29,829 bases of DNA from Ardenticatenales bacterium (GTDB lineage Bacteria; Chloroflexota; Anaerolineae; Promineifilales; Promineifilaceae), in contig JACKBM010000066.1 in NCBI GenBank assembly GCA_020634575.1, positions 1 through 29,829 on the forward strand. Reading direction: 5' to 3'. Positions 15,500 to 22,552 of the stretch are shown here, one piece after another. The position numbers and the translations under genes were made by a program. A model generated the notes under the pieces. It was not told the DNA's origin. It saw only the letters and a list, made by a program, of their open reading frames with translations, and made no database searches. The number at the start of each line of letters is the position of its first letter. Position 1 is the stretch's first letter.

Positions 15500-16741
15500 C
15501 TACTGCAATGCCTTTAGTGGCGCCGCCGGCTGGACACGGGCGATGAAGTAGGCAGCGATCAGTGAGAAGCCGATCAGGGACCAGAGCGTTGTGGTGTAAT
15601 CGTTGCCGGCGCGTGTGTAGAGGTAGGCAGCGAAGAATGGGGCGACGGTGATGGCGAAACGCTGCGTGACCGCCATGATGCTGCTGATGCGGCCGTATTG
15701 TTCCGCGCCGTACAGGTCGGCGATCATGGCGGGCCGGGCCAGCGTCAGGGCGCCGTGGGTGGCACCCAACGTGATGACAAAGGCCCAGGTGGCCAGATTG
15801 TCGCTGAAGAAGAGCAGAATGACGATGGCCACAACCTGCAGCAAAAAGAGGCCAATGACAACCCGTTTGCCGGGGAGTTTGTCACCGGCCGGTGCATACA
15901 ACACCCGCCCCAACACCTGCATCGCCCCAATAAACCCGGTCATCCAGGCCGCCGTCTCGCTGCTATAACCGCGCGACAGAAGCAGCGGAATGGCATGGAA
16001 GCGGATGGCGTTGGCCGCCATCCCCGAGAGGCCAAAGCCGGCTGCCAGCCACCAGAACGAGGGCTGACGCACCGCCTGATTGAAGCTCACATTGACTACT
16101 TTAACCGGTTCATCGGTTGATTCCTCTTTGGGAACGACGCCGCCATCAACCTCCTGGCCAATGGCAGCCGGGCTGCGCCTTAGCACCAGGGCGTGTAACG
16201 GAATGGTGCCCACCGCCAGAATGATTGCGAGGTAGATTTTGGCCTGGACCCGGCCATAAGTCTCAAGCAACCAGTTGCTGAGCGGCAGAAAGATGGTGCT
16301 GGCAAAGCCGGCCGCGAAGGTAATGATCGCCAGCGCCGTCCCCCGTCGGCGCACAAACCATTTGGCAGCCACCACAAAAGCCGGCTCGTATAACACCATC
16401 GCCATCGTGACGCCCAGCGCCGTCCAGATCAGATAGAGCGCCCAGAGGGATTCCACGCGAGCGTAAGCATAAAACAGGATGGCGGCAGCGATAGAACCGA
16501 CGGTCATCAAGCCACGCGGGCCGTACCGATCCAGCCAGAAGCCAACCGGGACCGCCATCAGGCCAGAAACGAGCAGCGAAACGGAGAAGGCGCCGGAAAT
16601 CTGTTCCCGACTCCAGCCAAATTCCTGCTCCAGAGGCACAATAAAAACTGAGAACGCATAGTAAATGATGCCCCAGGAGATGGTCTCGGTCAGGGCGAGG
16701 GTCGAGACGATGTTCCAGCCATAGAATCGCTTTTTGCTCAT
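15500..16741 (-). CDS. MFS transporter of the ArsR-linked locus (OFA/MCT-like)
   Basis: A 413-residue inner-membrane transporter with twelve predicted helices. The N-terminus FYGWNIVSTLALTETISWGIIYYAFSVFIVPL and the FGWSREQISGAFS loop resemble the oxalate/formate-monocarboxylate (OFA/MCT) branch of the MFS; DRYGPRGLM follows helix 2-3. It is divergent from arsR and shares an intergenic dyad with it, so it is probably ArsR-controlled and may export the inducer, perhaps an arsenical. ATG 16741 is chosen over the longer frame from 16798 because the extra residues would be encoded inside a terminator-like hairpin. A promoter TTGACC-N17-GATATT on the minus strand gives a ~137-base leader. Substrate is inference from context. 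Confidence 0.88.
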   Translation of the reverse strand: MSKKRFYGWNIVSTLALTETISWGIIYYAFSVFIVPLEQEFGWSREQISGAFSVSLLVSGLMAVPVGFWLDRYGPRGLMTVGSIAAAILFYAYARVESLWALYLIWTALGVTMAMVLYEPAFVVAAKWFVRRRGTALAIITFAAGFASTIFLPLSNWLLETYGRVQAKIYLAIILAVGTIPLHALVLRRSPAAIGQEVDGGVVPKEESTDEPVKVVNVSFNQAVRQPSFWWLAAGFGLSGMAANAIRFHAIPLLLSRGYSSETAAWMTGFIGAMQVLGRVLYAPAGDKLPGKRVVIGLFLLQVVAIVILLFFSDNLATWAFVITLGATHGALTLARPAMIADLYGAEQYGRISSIMAVTQRFAITVAPFFAAYLYTRAGNDYTTTLWSLIGFSLIAAYFIARVQPAAPLKALQ

Positions 16742-16763
16742 CTTGATGTCCTGCGCAGCCAAC

Positions 16764-16811
16764 AAAAAATGCCTCCAGCTGAGATGGCTGAGCGGCAATC
16801 TCGGGAGGCAT
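16764..16811 (-). terminator. Terminator/attenuator-like hairpin in the MFS leader
   Basis: Read on the minus strand, ATGCCTCC (16811-16804) pairs with GGAGGCAT (16776-16769). An inner stem GAGAT/ATCTC (16802-16798 with 16785-16781) lies inside, and a six-T run directly follows. It ends 22 bases before the MFS ATG, so it would end transcription before the gene unless refolded. Confidence 0.6.
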
Positions 16812-16884
16812 CCTGGCGACGGCTATCTGGTTGTGGGTAATAGTTGGCAGACGATAACATGCTTTTAACCATTTGTCAGCAGCC

Positions 16885-16913
16885 AATATCCTTGACATAT
16901 CGACAATGGTCAA
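16885..16913 (-). promoter_or_regulatory. Divergent promoter for the MFS gene
   Basis: On the minus strand TTGACC (16913-16908) and GATATT (16890-16885) are 17 bases apart. The -35 box lies inside the ArsR-type dyad at 16897-16916, so repressor binding should block it. Confidence 0.5.
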
Positions 16914-16919
16914 TATAAT
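16892..16919 (+). promoter_or_regulatory. arsR promoter
   Basis: Consensus TTGACA (16892-16897) and consensus TATAAT (16914-16919) are 16 bases apart. Six bases separate the -10 box from ATG 16926, which predicts a leaderless arsR mRNA; no ribosome site is present. Confidence 0.8.
16897..16916. promoter_or_regulatory. ArsR-type operator between divergent promoters
   Basis: ATATCGACAATGGTCAATAT is an imperfect dyad with 16 of 20 bases symmetrical. It fills the spacer of the arsR promoter and covers the -35 box of the divergent MFS promoter. The position is ideal for autorepression and co-repression. Confidence 0.65.
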
Positions 16920-16925
16920 CCAATC

Positions 16926-17237
16926 ATGGAAATCAGCCAAATTGATTTTGCCAAGGCGCTTGCCGACGAGACCCGGCAGGAGATCATGAAGCAGCTCTGT
17001 TGTGTCTGGCTCAGTGTCAATGACGTCGTTGATGCTTTGAACGGTACCGTCAGCCAGCCAACCGTCAGCCATCATCTCAAATTCCTGGAATCATTAAATC
17101 TGGTTCACGTACGACAGGAAGGGCGGCAGCGTTTTTATTCGCTTAATCAGGAGCAGTTCACCGTCTGCTGTGGGCAAATTATGGCCAACTTTGCCCCGGA
17201 CTTTGTCACGACAGGCATTCGCCTGCCGGTCAAATAG
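16926..17237 (+). CDS. arsR: ArsR/SmtB-family transcriptional repressor
   Basis: A 103-residue winged-helix repressor of the ArsR/SmtB family, which releases DNA when metal, metalloid or another ligand binds. KALADETRQEIMKQL is the family's first helices, SQPTVSHHLKFLESLNLV is the recognition helix, and VRQEGRQRFYSL is the wing. Possible thiol ligands are the adjacent Cys25-Cys26 in QLCCVWLSV, at the place of the classical ELCVCDL metal box, and Cys79-Cys80 in FTVCCGQI. The start is set by a consensus promoter whose -10 box ends six bases before the ATG. A dyad in that promoter suggests autoregulation. The gene ends inside an intrinsic terminator and lies ahead of the flavoprotein. Ligand identity is not proven. 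Confidence 0.92.
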   Translation: MEISQIDFAKALADETRQEIMKQLCCVWLSVNDVVDALNGTVSQPTVSHHLKFLESLNLVHVRQEGRQRFYSLNQEQFTVCCGQIMANFAPDFVTTGIRLPVK

Positions 17238-17252
17238 GCGGGCTCTTTTTTT
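17221..17252 (+). terminator. Intrinsic terminator overlapping the arsR stop
   Basis: GCCTGCC (17221-17227) pairs with GGCGGGC (17237-17243) with one G-U pair, around a nine-base loop, followed by TCTTTTTTT. The arsR stop codon TAG spans loop and stem. It should separate arsR from the flavoprotein transcript. Confidence 0.75.
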
Positions 17253-17261
17253 GCCCAAATA

Positions 17262-17279
17262 CATAGACGACCATCTATG
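17262..17279. promoter_or_regulatory. Second operator-like dyad, upstream of the flavoprotein
   Basis: CATAGA and TCTATG form a perfect inverted repeat around CGACCA. The left half shares AT-x-GAC-x-A with the dyad at 16897. It overlaps a weak TTGCCC-N17-TCTATG promoter candidate, so ArsR may also control the flavoprotein directly. Confidence 0.5.
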
Positions 17280-17345
17280 CGTTCGGGTGGATTTCCAGCG
17301 ATCTAACTGTCTATTCAAGTCTCGCTGAGACTCTTTGAGGTAACC

Positions 17346-18809
17346 ATGAACGAAACGAACTTACCGGTCGCCGTCATTGGTGCCGGTCCCATTGGATTGG
17401 CCGCGGCGGCGCATCTGGTCAAGCGGGGGGAGACGCCCCTGGTTTTTGAGGCCGGCCCAGGTGCAGCCAGCGCCATACAAAGCTGGGCTCATGTCACGCT
17501 CTTCTCGCCCTGGGAGTTTAATGTCGACGCGGCAGCGGCCGAATTGCTGGCCGAAACCGGCTGGCAAAGGCCACCGGCCGGTCTACTACCCACTGGCGGC
17601 GAGCTGATCAACCATTACCTGGCTCCACTGGCGGCCCATCCAGCCGTCAGCCCCCACATCCATTACAACGCCCGCGTCACCGGCGTTTCGCGGCGGCGGC
17701 ACGACAAAATGAAAGATTACGGGCGGGCAGAAGCCCCATTTGTCCTTCAGGTAGACGTTGCGGGCCGGCCGGAGCGCTTCCTGGCGAAGGCAGTGATTGA
17801 TGCGTCTGGCAATTGGCTCTCGCCGAACCCGCTGGGGGCTGATGGGCTCACCGCGCCGGGCGAAACGGCGCACGCAGCCAACATTTTCTACGGCATCCCG
17901 GACGTGCTCGGTAGCCTGCGCGAACGCTACGCGGGCCGGCGGGTGGCTGTCGTTGGCGGCGGCCATTCCGCCATCAATGCCCTTCTGGAGCTGACCGATC
18001 TTCAGGCTGAGGCCCCACAAACAACAATCCACTGGATCTTACGCAAACGGGATGTCACGACTGCTTATGGCGGCCTCGGGGCGGATGCCTTGCCCGGTCG
18101 CGGCCAACTGGGGCTGAGCATGAAAGAGATGGTGGATGCCGGCAGAGTCCAGGTGCATACACCGTTTTATGTGACAGAAATTGAGACTGCTGAGAATGGG
18201 TTGCTCCTGGCTGGGGAAACACCGGCCGGTCCCGCCACCATCCCCGTCGACGAAATCATCGCCGCCACCGGCGCCCGGCCCAACCTCAGCTTTCTGCGCG
18301 AGATCCGCCTCGATCTGGACCCTGGCGTCGAGGCGCCGCCGGCTCTGGCCCCGTTAATCGACCCCAACGTCCATAGTTGTGGGACCGTTCGTCCCCATGG
18401 CGAGGCTGAGTTGCGCCAGCCGGAGCAAGGCTTCTACGTCGTGGGTATGAAAAGCTATGGCCGGGCGCCGACGTTCCTGCTGGCCACGGGCTACGAACAG
18501 GTGCGCTCCGTGGTGGCCGCACTGGTCGGAGACATGGTCGCGGCACGGAAGGTCGAACTCAACTTGCCTGAAACGGGTGTCTGTGGTGTCAATCTGGGCG
18601 GCGACGACGCTTGTTGCGCCCCGGCGCCAGTCGTGCAGCTGCAAGAGCTGGTGGTTGGTGAGGGCAAGTGTTGCGACCCGGCACCGGCCGATTCTAACGC
18701 TTGCTGCACGCCGGTGCCGACGGTCCAGCTGCAGGAACTGAAGGTCGGCGGCGACAAATGCTGTGAGCCGGCACCGGCCGGTTCCTCTGCCTGCTGCACG
18801 CCCCTTTAA
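17346..18809 (+). CDS. FAD/NAD(P)-dependent oxidoreductase with tandem CC-repeat tail
   Basis: A 487-residue cytosolic flavoprotein. The FAD-binding motif GAGPIG is at 12-17, SWAHVTLFSPWEFN follows, DASGNW lies at 152-157, and a second dinucleotide site GGGHSA at 204-209 fits NAD(P)H, an order like flavin monooxygenases and pyridine nucleotide-disulfide enzymes. From residue 422 comes an odd tail: two 30-residue repeats ACC-x-P-x-P-x-VQLQEL...KCC-x-PAPA and a partial third, with CC pairs at 423-424, 442-443, 453-454, 472-473 and 483-484 plus Cys413. Vicinal cysteines are a known As(III)-binding device (for example ArsD). GAGGT precedes the ATG. Following arsR and facing an MFS gene, it probably oxidises or handles a metalloid; the exact substrate is unknown. 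Confidence 0.88.
   Translation: MNETNLPVAVIGAGPIGLAAAAHLVKRGETPLVFEAGPGAASAIQSWAHVTLFSPWEFNVDAAAAELLAETGWQRPPAGLLPTGGELINHYLAPLAAHPAVSPHIHYNARVTGVSRRRHDKMKDYGRAEAPFVLQVDVAGRPERFLAKAVIDASGNWLSPNPLGADGLTAPGETAHAANIFYGIPDVLGSLRERYAGRRVAVVGGGHSAINALLELTDLQAEAPQTTIHWILRKRDVTTAYGGLGADALPGRGQLGLSMKEMVDAGRVQVHTPFYVTEIETAENGLLLAGETPAGPATIPVDEIIAATGARPNLSFLREIRLDLDPGVEAPPALAPLIDPNVHSCGTVRPHGEAELRQPEQGFYVVGMKSYGRAPTFLLATGYEQVRSVVAALVGDMVAARKVELNLPETGVCGVNLGGDDACCAPAPVVQLQELVVGEGKCCDPAPADSNACCTPVPTVQLQELKVGGDKCCEPAPAGSSACCTPL
18609..18806 (+). repeat. In-frame 90-base tandem repeat encoding CC motifs
   Basis: Units begin at 18609, 18699 and 18789 (the last partial), exactly 90 bases apart. The two full units share 63 of 90 bases and 21 of 30 residues by my count. 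About 11 of the conserved residues use different synonymous codons, which points to an old duplication kept by selection rather than recent slippage. Confidence 0.85.
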
Positions 18810-18815
18810 AAATAA

Positions 18816-18875
18816 GCCGCGAATGGCGCGAATTTTCGCAAAAATGACCTCGCGAAAATTCGCGGCATTCGCGGC
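18816..18875. repeat. GCCGCGAATG inverted repeat, copy B
   Basis: 24-base arms (18816-18839 and 18852-18875) with one mismatch flank a 12-base loop. It fills the gap between the flavoprotein stop and the convergent pduE stop and is probably a two-way terminator. It shares arm sequence with copy A at 15441-15493. Confidence 0.85.
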
Positions 18876-18883
18876 AAAACCTC

Positions 18884-19297
18884 TTAAATCTTGCGCAGAA
18901 GACCGCGCTCACGGTAGACATCAGCCGCCTCACGGACGAAGGCGGCGTTGATGGGGGCCTGGTATTTGTGCTCCAGGACCTGGGCCAGGGCCTGCAAAAT
19001 ATCGTATGTGGAACGATGGGGCCGCAGGGCGTTGTACATGCGAAGCAGTTCATCATTGGGCACGTCGATTAGCTCGGCGGCGCGGCGCAGGTTGTGGGCC
19101 AGCTGGGGGTAGCCGGCGGCCTCAGCCGCTTCGGCCTGCTGACGCAACGTCTCGCGGCTGATGCGCAGGTCCAGCGCCGCCAACTCCTCAGCCATAGCCG
19201 CATCAACCGTGATCTCGGCCAACGGACGGCCACTGGCGGCCCGAATCTCGGCCTGCTCATCGTCAATTAGTGGATAGTGGACAGCTTTCTCACTCAT
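18884..19297 (-). CDS. pduE: Diol/glycerol dehydratase small (gamma) subunit
   Basis: The 137-residue small subunit of adenosylcobalamin-dependent diol/glycerol dehydratase, the complex that turns 1,2-propanediol or glycerol into the aldehyde. Family features are DYP-like HYPLIDDEQAEIRAASGRPLAEIT at the N-terminus and LRPHRSTYDILQALAQVLEHKY followed by AAFVREAADVYRERGLL at the end. It is shorter than the enterobacterial protein, missing mainly the N-terminal extension. Its ATG overlaps the TGA of the alpha-beta gene (ATGA), which implies translational coupling and fixed stoichiometry. It is the last gene of the run and ends eight bases before a hairpin repeat. Confidence 0.92.
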   Translation of the reverse strand: MSEKAVHYPLIDDEQAEIRAASGRPLAEITVDAAMAEELAALDLRISRETLRQQAEAAEAAGYPQLAHNLRRAAELIDVPNDELLRMYNALRPHRSTYDILQALAQVLEHKYQAPINAAFVREAADVYRERGLLRKI

Positions 19298-21531
19298 GCG
19301 ACATCCGGCTCCCAGTTAAACAACATTTCGACAGGTGGCTGGTCCTTGACCTCTTCCATCTCCCTTTTGTGCAGCAGGGCTGTCTTGACGATCAGCCGCA
19401 ACCGCGCGCCATTGTCGACCTGGACGGCTACCGGTGGCGGCGCCTGGCCCAGGGCGTAGAGGGCCGCGTTGCGTCCCATTGCCTCGTAGGTGGCCAGGGT
19501 CAGGCTGGGTGATTGGGGGAAGAGCTCCAGGTTGTGCAGGGGCTCATACCCCTTTTTCTGGATGACGGCGGTGCCGCGCGACTGCAACCCAATAGCGATG
19601 CCGCTACCGCTCAACTGCGCCCCAGCGTAACCGATAGCGGCGCAGTCTGCACTGTGATACACCTTGACAACCCGGGCAATCAGCCCGGCACTGGCCACGC
19701 CGGTCAGGATGGCGGCCAGCACATCCTCATGGGCCAGCTCGCCAATGGTTTTGATCATGGCGCTGCCAAAGGCCGGACCAACAGCAACGACAACTTCTGG
19801 CCGTGTCCCTGCTTTCGCATCGCCAATCTCAACCAGTTTCTCTGATGGGCCACCCAACTGGGCATCGATGAATTCGCGCGGGGATTTGGCCTGGGGGATC
19901 TGCTGCACCGCTTCCCAGCGAGCGCCGGTTAACCGATAGCCGGTGCCCGGCCCCTGATAATCATTGGCGTCGTTGATGGCGCTTTGCACGTGAAAGGCGC
20001 CATCGAAAATTGCCGACGGCTGCAAATAATCGCCGATAACCCGCTGGCGACCCATCTCCAGGATGTTGGCGGCAATCTCGTCATAACCATGCCTTTGCAG
20101 CGCGCGGACGACATCGAGCGAACTACGCTCGCTGGCCATGAAGGCATCGGCCGCCGCCATGTCCGCGACCAGGTTACGGTCCGGCACATCGGCGCTGCTG
20201 TGGGCCAGGATGGCAGCCTCAACCTCCTCATCAGAAATCGGCGGAAAGCCCAGCTCAGCATAGACCGCCTGAATGGCCATTGCCGCCCGGCTGCGCACGG
20301 CGATAGCCTCCGCCTCGTCGATTGGACGCAGGCCGCCGTCTACTTGCATGTCGCGCTGCAGGACGTTGTAATCGTCCAGATCATCGGCGTCAAAGTTGCC
20401 GCCGCCGAACATATTGTCCCGCTTGGGGATGGCGCTGAAGCCGGAGAAAATGAAGTCGGCGCCGGGGATAAATTGCATCATCAGCTTGGCGGTCTTGCGG
20501 ATATCAGAGTGTGAAGCGAGGGCGTCATTGCCCGATGCCACTTCCAGACCCAACATCGTCGCCAGCAGGTTTTCCGCCAGGACCGCGCGCACGCCACCCG
20601 GCAGCGCTTCCGGCAGGGCGATGCAGGAGATGGAACCATTCTGCACCCCCTGGCTGCCACCGCCGCGCGTCACCAGCAGGCAGCGCGCCTCCAGGTAAAG
20701 CATCGAATGGCCCTCCGCTTTGCCCATCAGCGCTTCAGAGCCGGTGCCGGAGGTGAAGCGGATCTTGATCCCTCGCGAGGCATAGGCCGAGGCCAGGAAT
20801 GCCTTGGACCAGGGGGTGTCGTCACCGTCGACAAAAGTTTGCTCGGTGCCATAAACGGAGAGGGTCTCAGCGTAGCTGGTCAGCCCCTTTAGCCCCAGGC
20901 GCAGCCCCATCGCCTCTTCGACGGCGCATTGGGTGAGGACACCGCCATGGCCGGTCTGGGAGCCGATGAGCGTGGCCATGGCGTTTAGCGGCGCCATACG
21001 AGCTACGCGTACCGTCGTCTCGATCTCGGCGAAGCCACGCAGGGCGGCCTCGGCGGCGTCAGCGGCGAGCAGGGCGGGGTGCTCCTTGAAGTTGGTGACG
21101 TGAGCCTGGTTAGCCGGTGTGCGCCGTACGCGCAGCTTGGCCAAGCCCATCATCATTTCCAGCACATTGAGGTGGCGGATGATTTCGGTCAGCTTGGCCG
21201 GCGTGCAACCCGCCGCCAGCCGCTGAACGGCCTGGCGCGAGACGTTGATGTCGACAATCATACGGGCGATGTCAGCCGACGGGGTGGCCATCGCTTCCGG
21301 GGCAACCGCCAGATCGAGGCAGTTTTGCACGATGAACTGGTCGATCATGTCAAAATCGGCTGCGGCCCGGCCATCCATTTCCTGGACCTGGCCGGCCTCA
21401 AGCAGCAGGCTGGGTTGCGGGTCGTAGGGGCTGTCAACAACCATCAGCCCGGCTTCCGGCCAGGGGGAAACATAAGTCTCCTTGTTAATGTCCCGGCTCT
21501 CACGGCGTTCAAATCGTTTTGAGCGTGCCAA
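19294..21531 (-). CDS. pduCD: Fused diol/glycerol dehydratase large and medium subunits
   Basis: A natural alpha-beta fusion of B12-dependent diol/glycerol dehydratase. Residues 1 to ~550 match the large catalytic subunit (SKRFE start, PANQAHVTNFKEHP, YGTEQTFVDGDDTPWSKAFLASAYASRGIKIRF, GSQGVQNGSISCI, SGNDALASHSD, DDYNVLQRDMQVDGGLRP). After a short linker, ~575-745 match the medium subunit (EVVVAVGPAFG, LSGSGIAIGLQSRGTAVIQKKG, LELFPQSPSLTL), which helps hold cobalamin. The enterobacterial subunits are separate. The TTG start has AGGAG six bases upstream. pduE overlaps its stop. No reactivase, aldehyde dehydrogenase or microcompartment shell gene is in the window, so the enzyme is probably free in the cytosol; the physiological diol is unknown. 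Confidence 0.95.
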   Translation of the reverse strand: MARSKRFERRESRDINKETYVSPWPEAGLMVVDSPYDPQPSLLLEAGQVQEMDGRAAADFDMIDQFIVQNCLDLAVAPEAMATPSADIARMIVDINVSRQAVQRLAAGCTPAKLTEIIRHLNVLEMMMGLAKLRVRRTPANQAHVTNFKEHPALLAADAAEAALRGFAEIETTVRVARMAPLNAMATLIGSQTGHGGVLTQCAVEEAMGLRLGLKGLTSYAETLSVYGTEQTFVDGDDTPWSKAFLASAYASRGIKIRFTSGTGSEALMGKAEGHSMLYLEARCLLVTRGGGSQGVQNGSISCIALPEALPGGVRAVLAENLLATMLGLEVASGNDALASHSDIRKTAKLMMQFIPGADFIFSGFSAIPKRDNMFGGGNFDADDLDDYNVLQRDMQVDGGLRPIDEAEAIAVRSRAAMAIQAVYAELGFPPISDEEVEAAILAHSSADVPDRNLVADMAAADAFMASERSSLDVVRALQRHGYDEIAANILEMGRQRVIGDYLQPSAIFDGAFHVQSAINDANDYQGPGTGYRLTGARWEAVQQIPQAKSPREFIDAQLGGPSEKLVEIGDAKAGTRPEVVVAVGPAFGSAMIKTIGELAHEDVLAAILTGVASAGLIARVVKVYHSADCAAIGYAGAQLSGSGIAIGLQSRGTAVIQKKGYEPLHNLELFPQSPSLTLATYEAMGRNAALYALGQAPPPVAVQVDNGARLRLIVKTALLHKREMEEVKDQPPVEMLFNWEPDVA

Positions 21532-21563
21532 GGTGCTCTCCTTTTGTGCTGCGGGTGACTGCT

Positions 21564-22550
21564 TTAACCTTTCGCTTCGTAGGCCCCGATGAGCTTATCC
21601 AGCATCTCGTTGGTTTCCGGCCGGATCAGCATACGCGCCGGATCCGCTTCAAACCAGGCCACCGTCTCCTGGATACCAACGGCGAAAGGGATTGTCGCCA
21701 CAAAATCTGGTACCAGCCGCCGGACCTTGCTGTTGTCAAAAATGGCGCTGTAGGCTTTGTCGCCCAATAGGCTGCCTGTTTGATCCGGGTAAAGCTGGCA
21801 GATGAAGTCGGAGGCGATGTGGACAATGTTCGCTTCTCGCCCCGCGGCAGCGGCGACCGCCTCATAGATCTGGTTCCAGGTCAACAGCTCGTCGCTGGTG
21901 ATGTGGAACGCTTCGCCAATGGCCTGCGCCCGTCCCAGTAATCCCACAAAACCACGAGCGAAATCTCGGGCATGGGTGATGGTCCAGAGCGAGGTGCCAT
22001 CGCCATGGACGACGATCGGTTGTCCCTTTTTGATACGGTCGATGATGGTGTATTCGGTCCAGCCGCCCAGCGCGACGGGAATGACCGTATCGTAGGTCAG
22101 CGATGGTCGCACGATGGTCATGGGGAAGTCTGCCTGGCGGTACGCCTCGGTCAGGCGGTCTTCACAGGCGATTTTGTCGCGCGAATATTGCCAGAACGGG
22201 TTTTTCAGCGGTGTGGACTCGGTCACGATGGGCTGCTGAAGGGGCTTCTGGTAGCAGGAGGCCGAGCTGATGAAGATGTACTGGCCAGTTTTGCCGGCAA
22301 AGAGCCGGATATCGCGTTCGATATCTACCGGCCGGAACGCAATCCAGTTCACAACCACGTCCCATTCATGTGCCGCCAGCGCGGCAGCCGTCTCCGGGGC
22401 GTTGATATTGCCTGTGATGACGTTGGCGCCGGGGATGTCCACGCCGGTGGTGCCGCGGTTGAGCAACCAGAGATCGTGGCCCAGTTCTACGCAGAGTTGG
22501 CTGACGGAGCGGCTGATGTTACCGGTGCCGCCGATAAAAAGGATTTTCAT
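21564..22550 (-). CDS. NAD-dependent epimerase/dehydratase-like SDR protein
   Basis: A 328-residue extended short-chain dehydrogenase/reductase. The nucleotide-binding motif is GGTGNIS at 7-13, the strand ending FISSAS at 93-98 supplies the catalytic serine, and YSRDK at 122-126 is Y-x3-K. IVRPSLTYD and the C-terminal substrate domain resemble the sugar epimerase or CSP41-like SDRs. It could act on a nucleotide sugar or reduce the aldehyde from the diol dehydratase; only context favours the latter, and weakly. It starts two bases after the formamidase stop and ends 32 bases before the pduCD start, so it is inside the operon. Confidence 0.9.
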   Translation of the reverse strand: MKILFIGGTGNISRSVSQLCVELGHDLWLLNRGTTGVDIPGANVITGNINAPETAAALAAHEWDVVVNWIAFRPVDIERDIRLFAGKTGQYIFISSASCYQKPLQQPIVTESTPLKNPFWQYSRDKIACEDRLTEAYRQADFPMTIVRPSLTYDTVIPVALGGWTEYTIIDRIKKGQPIVVHGDGTSLWTITHARDFARGFVGLLGRAQAIGEAFHITSDELLTWNQIYEAVAAAAGREANIVHIASDFICQLYPDQTGSLLGDKAYSAIFDNSKVRRLVPDFVATIPFAVGIQETVAWFEADPARMLIRPETNEMLDKLIGAYEAKG

Positions 22551-22552
22551 TG

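Noticed and set aside
14195..16741. The two MFS genes as an inverted duplication
   Set aside because: Their N-termini, loop motifs and C-termini differ throughout; they belong to different MFS branches.
16764..16811. T-box or known riboswitch in the MFS leader
   Set aside because: No T-box sequence or recognisable aptamer core is seen; only the hairpin with a T-run is supported.
19294..21531. pduCD fusion as a sequencing artefact
   Set aside because: The frame is continuous with a plausible linker and no junction stop or start, and pduE is coupled to its end. A natural fusion is simpler.
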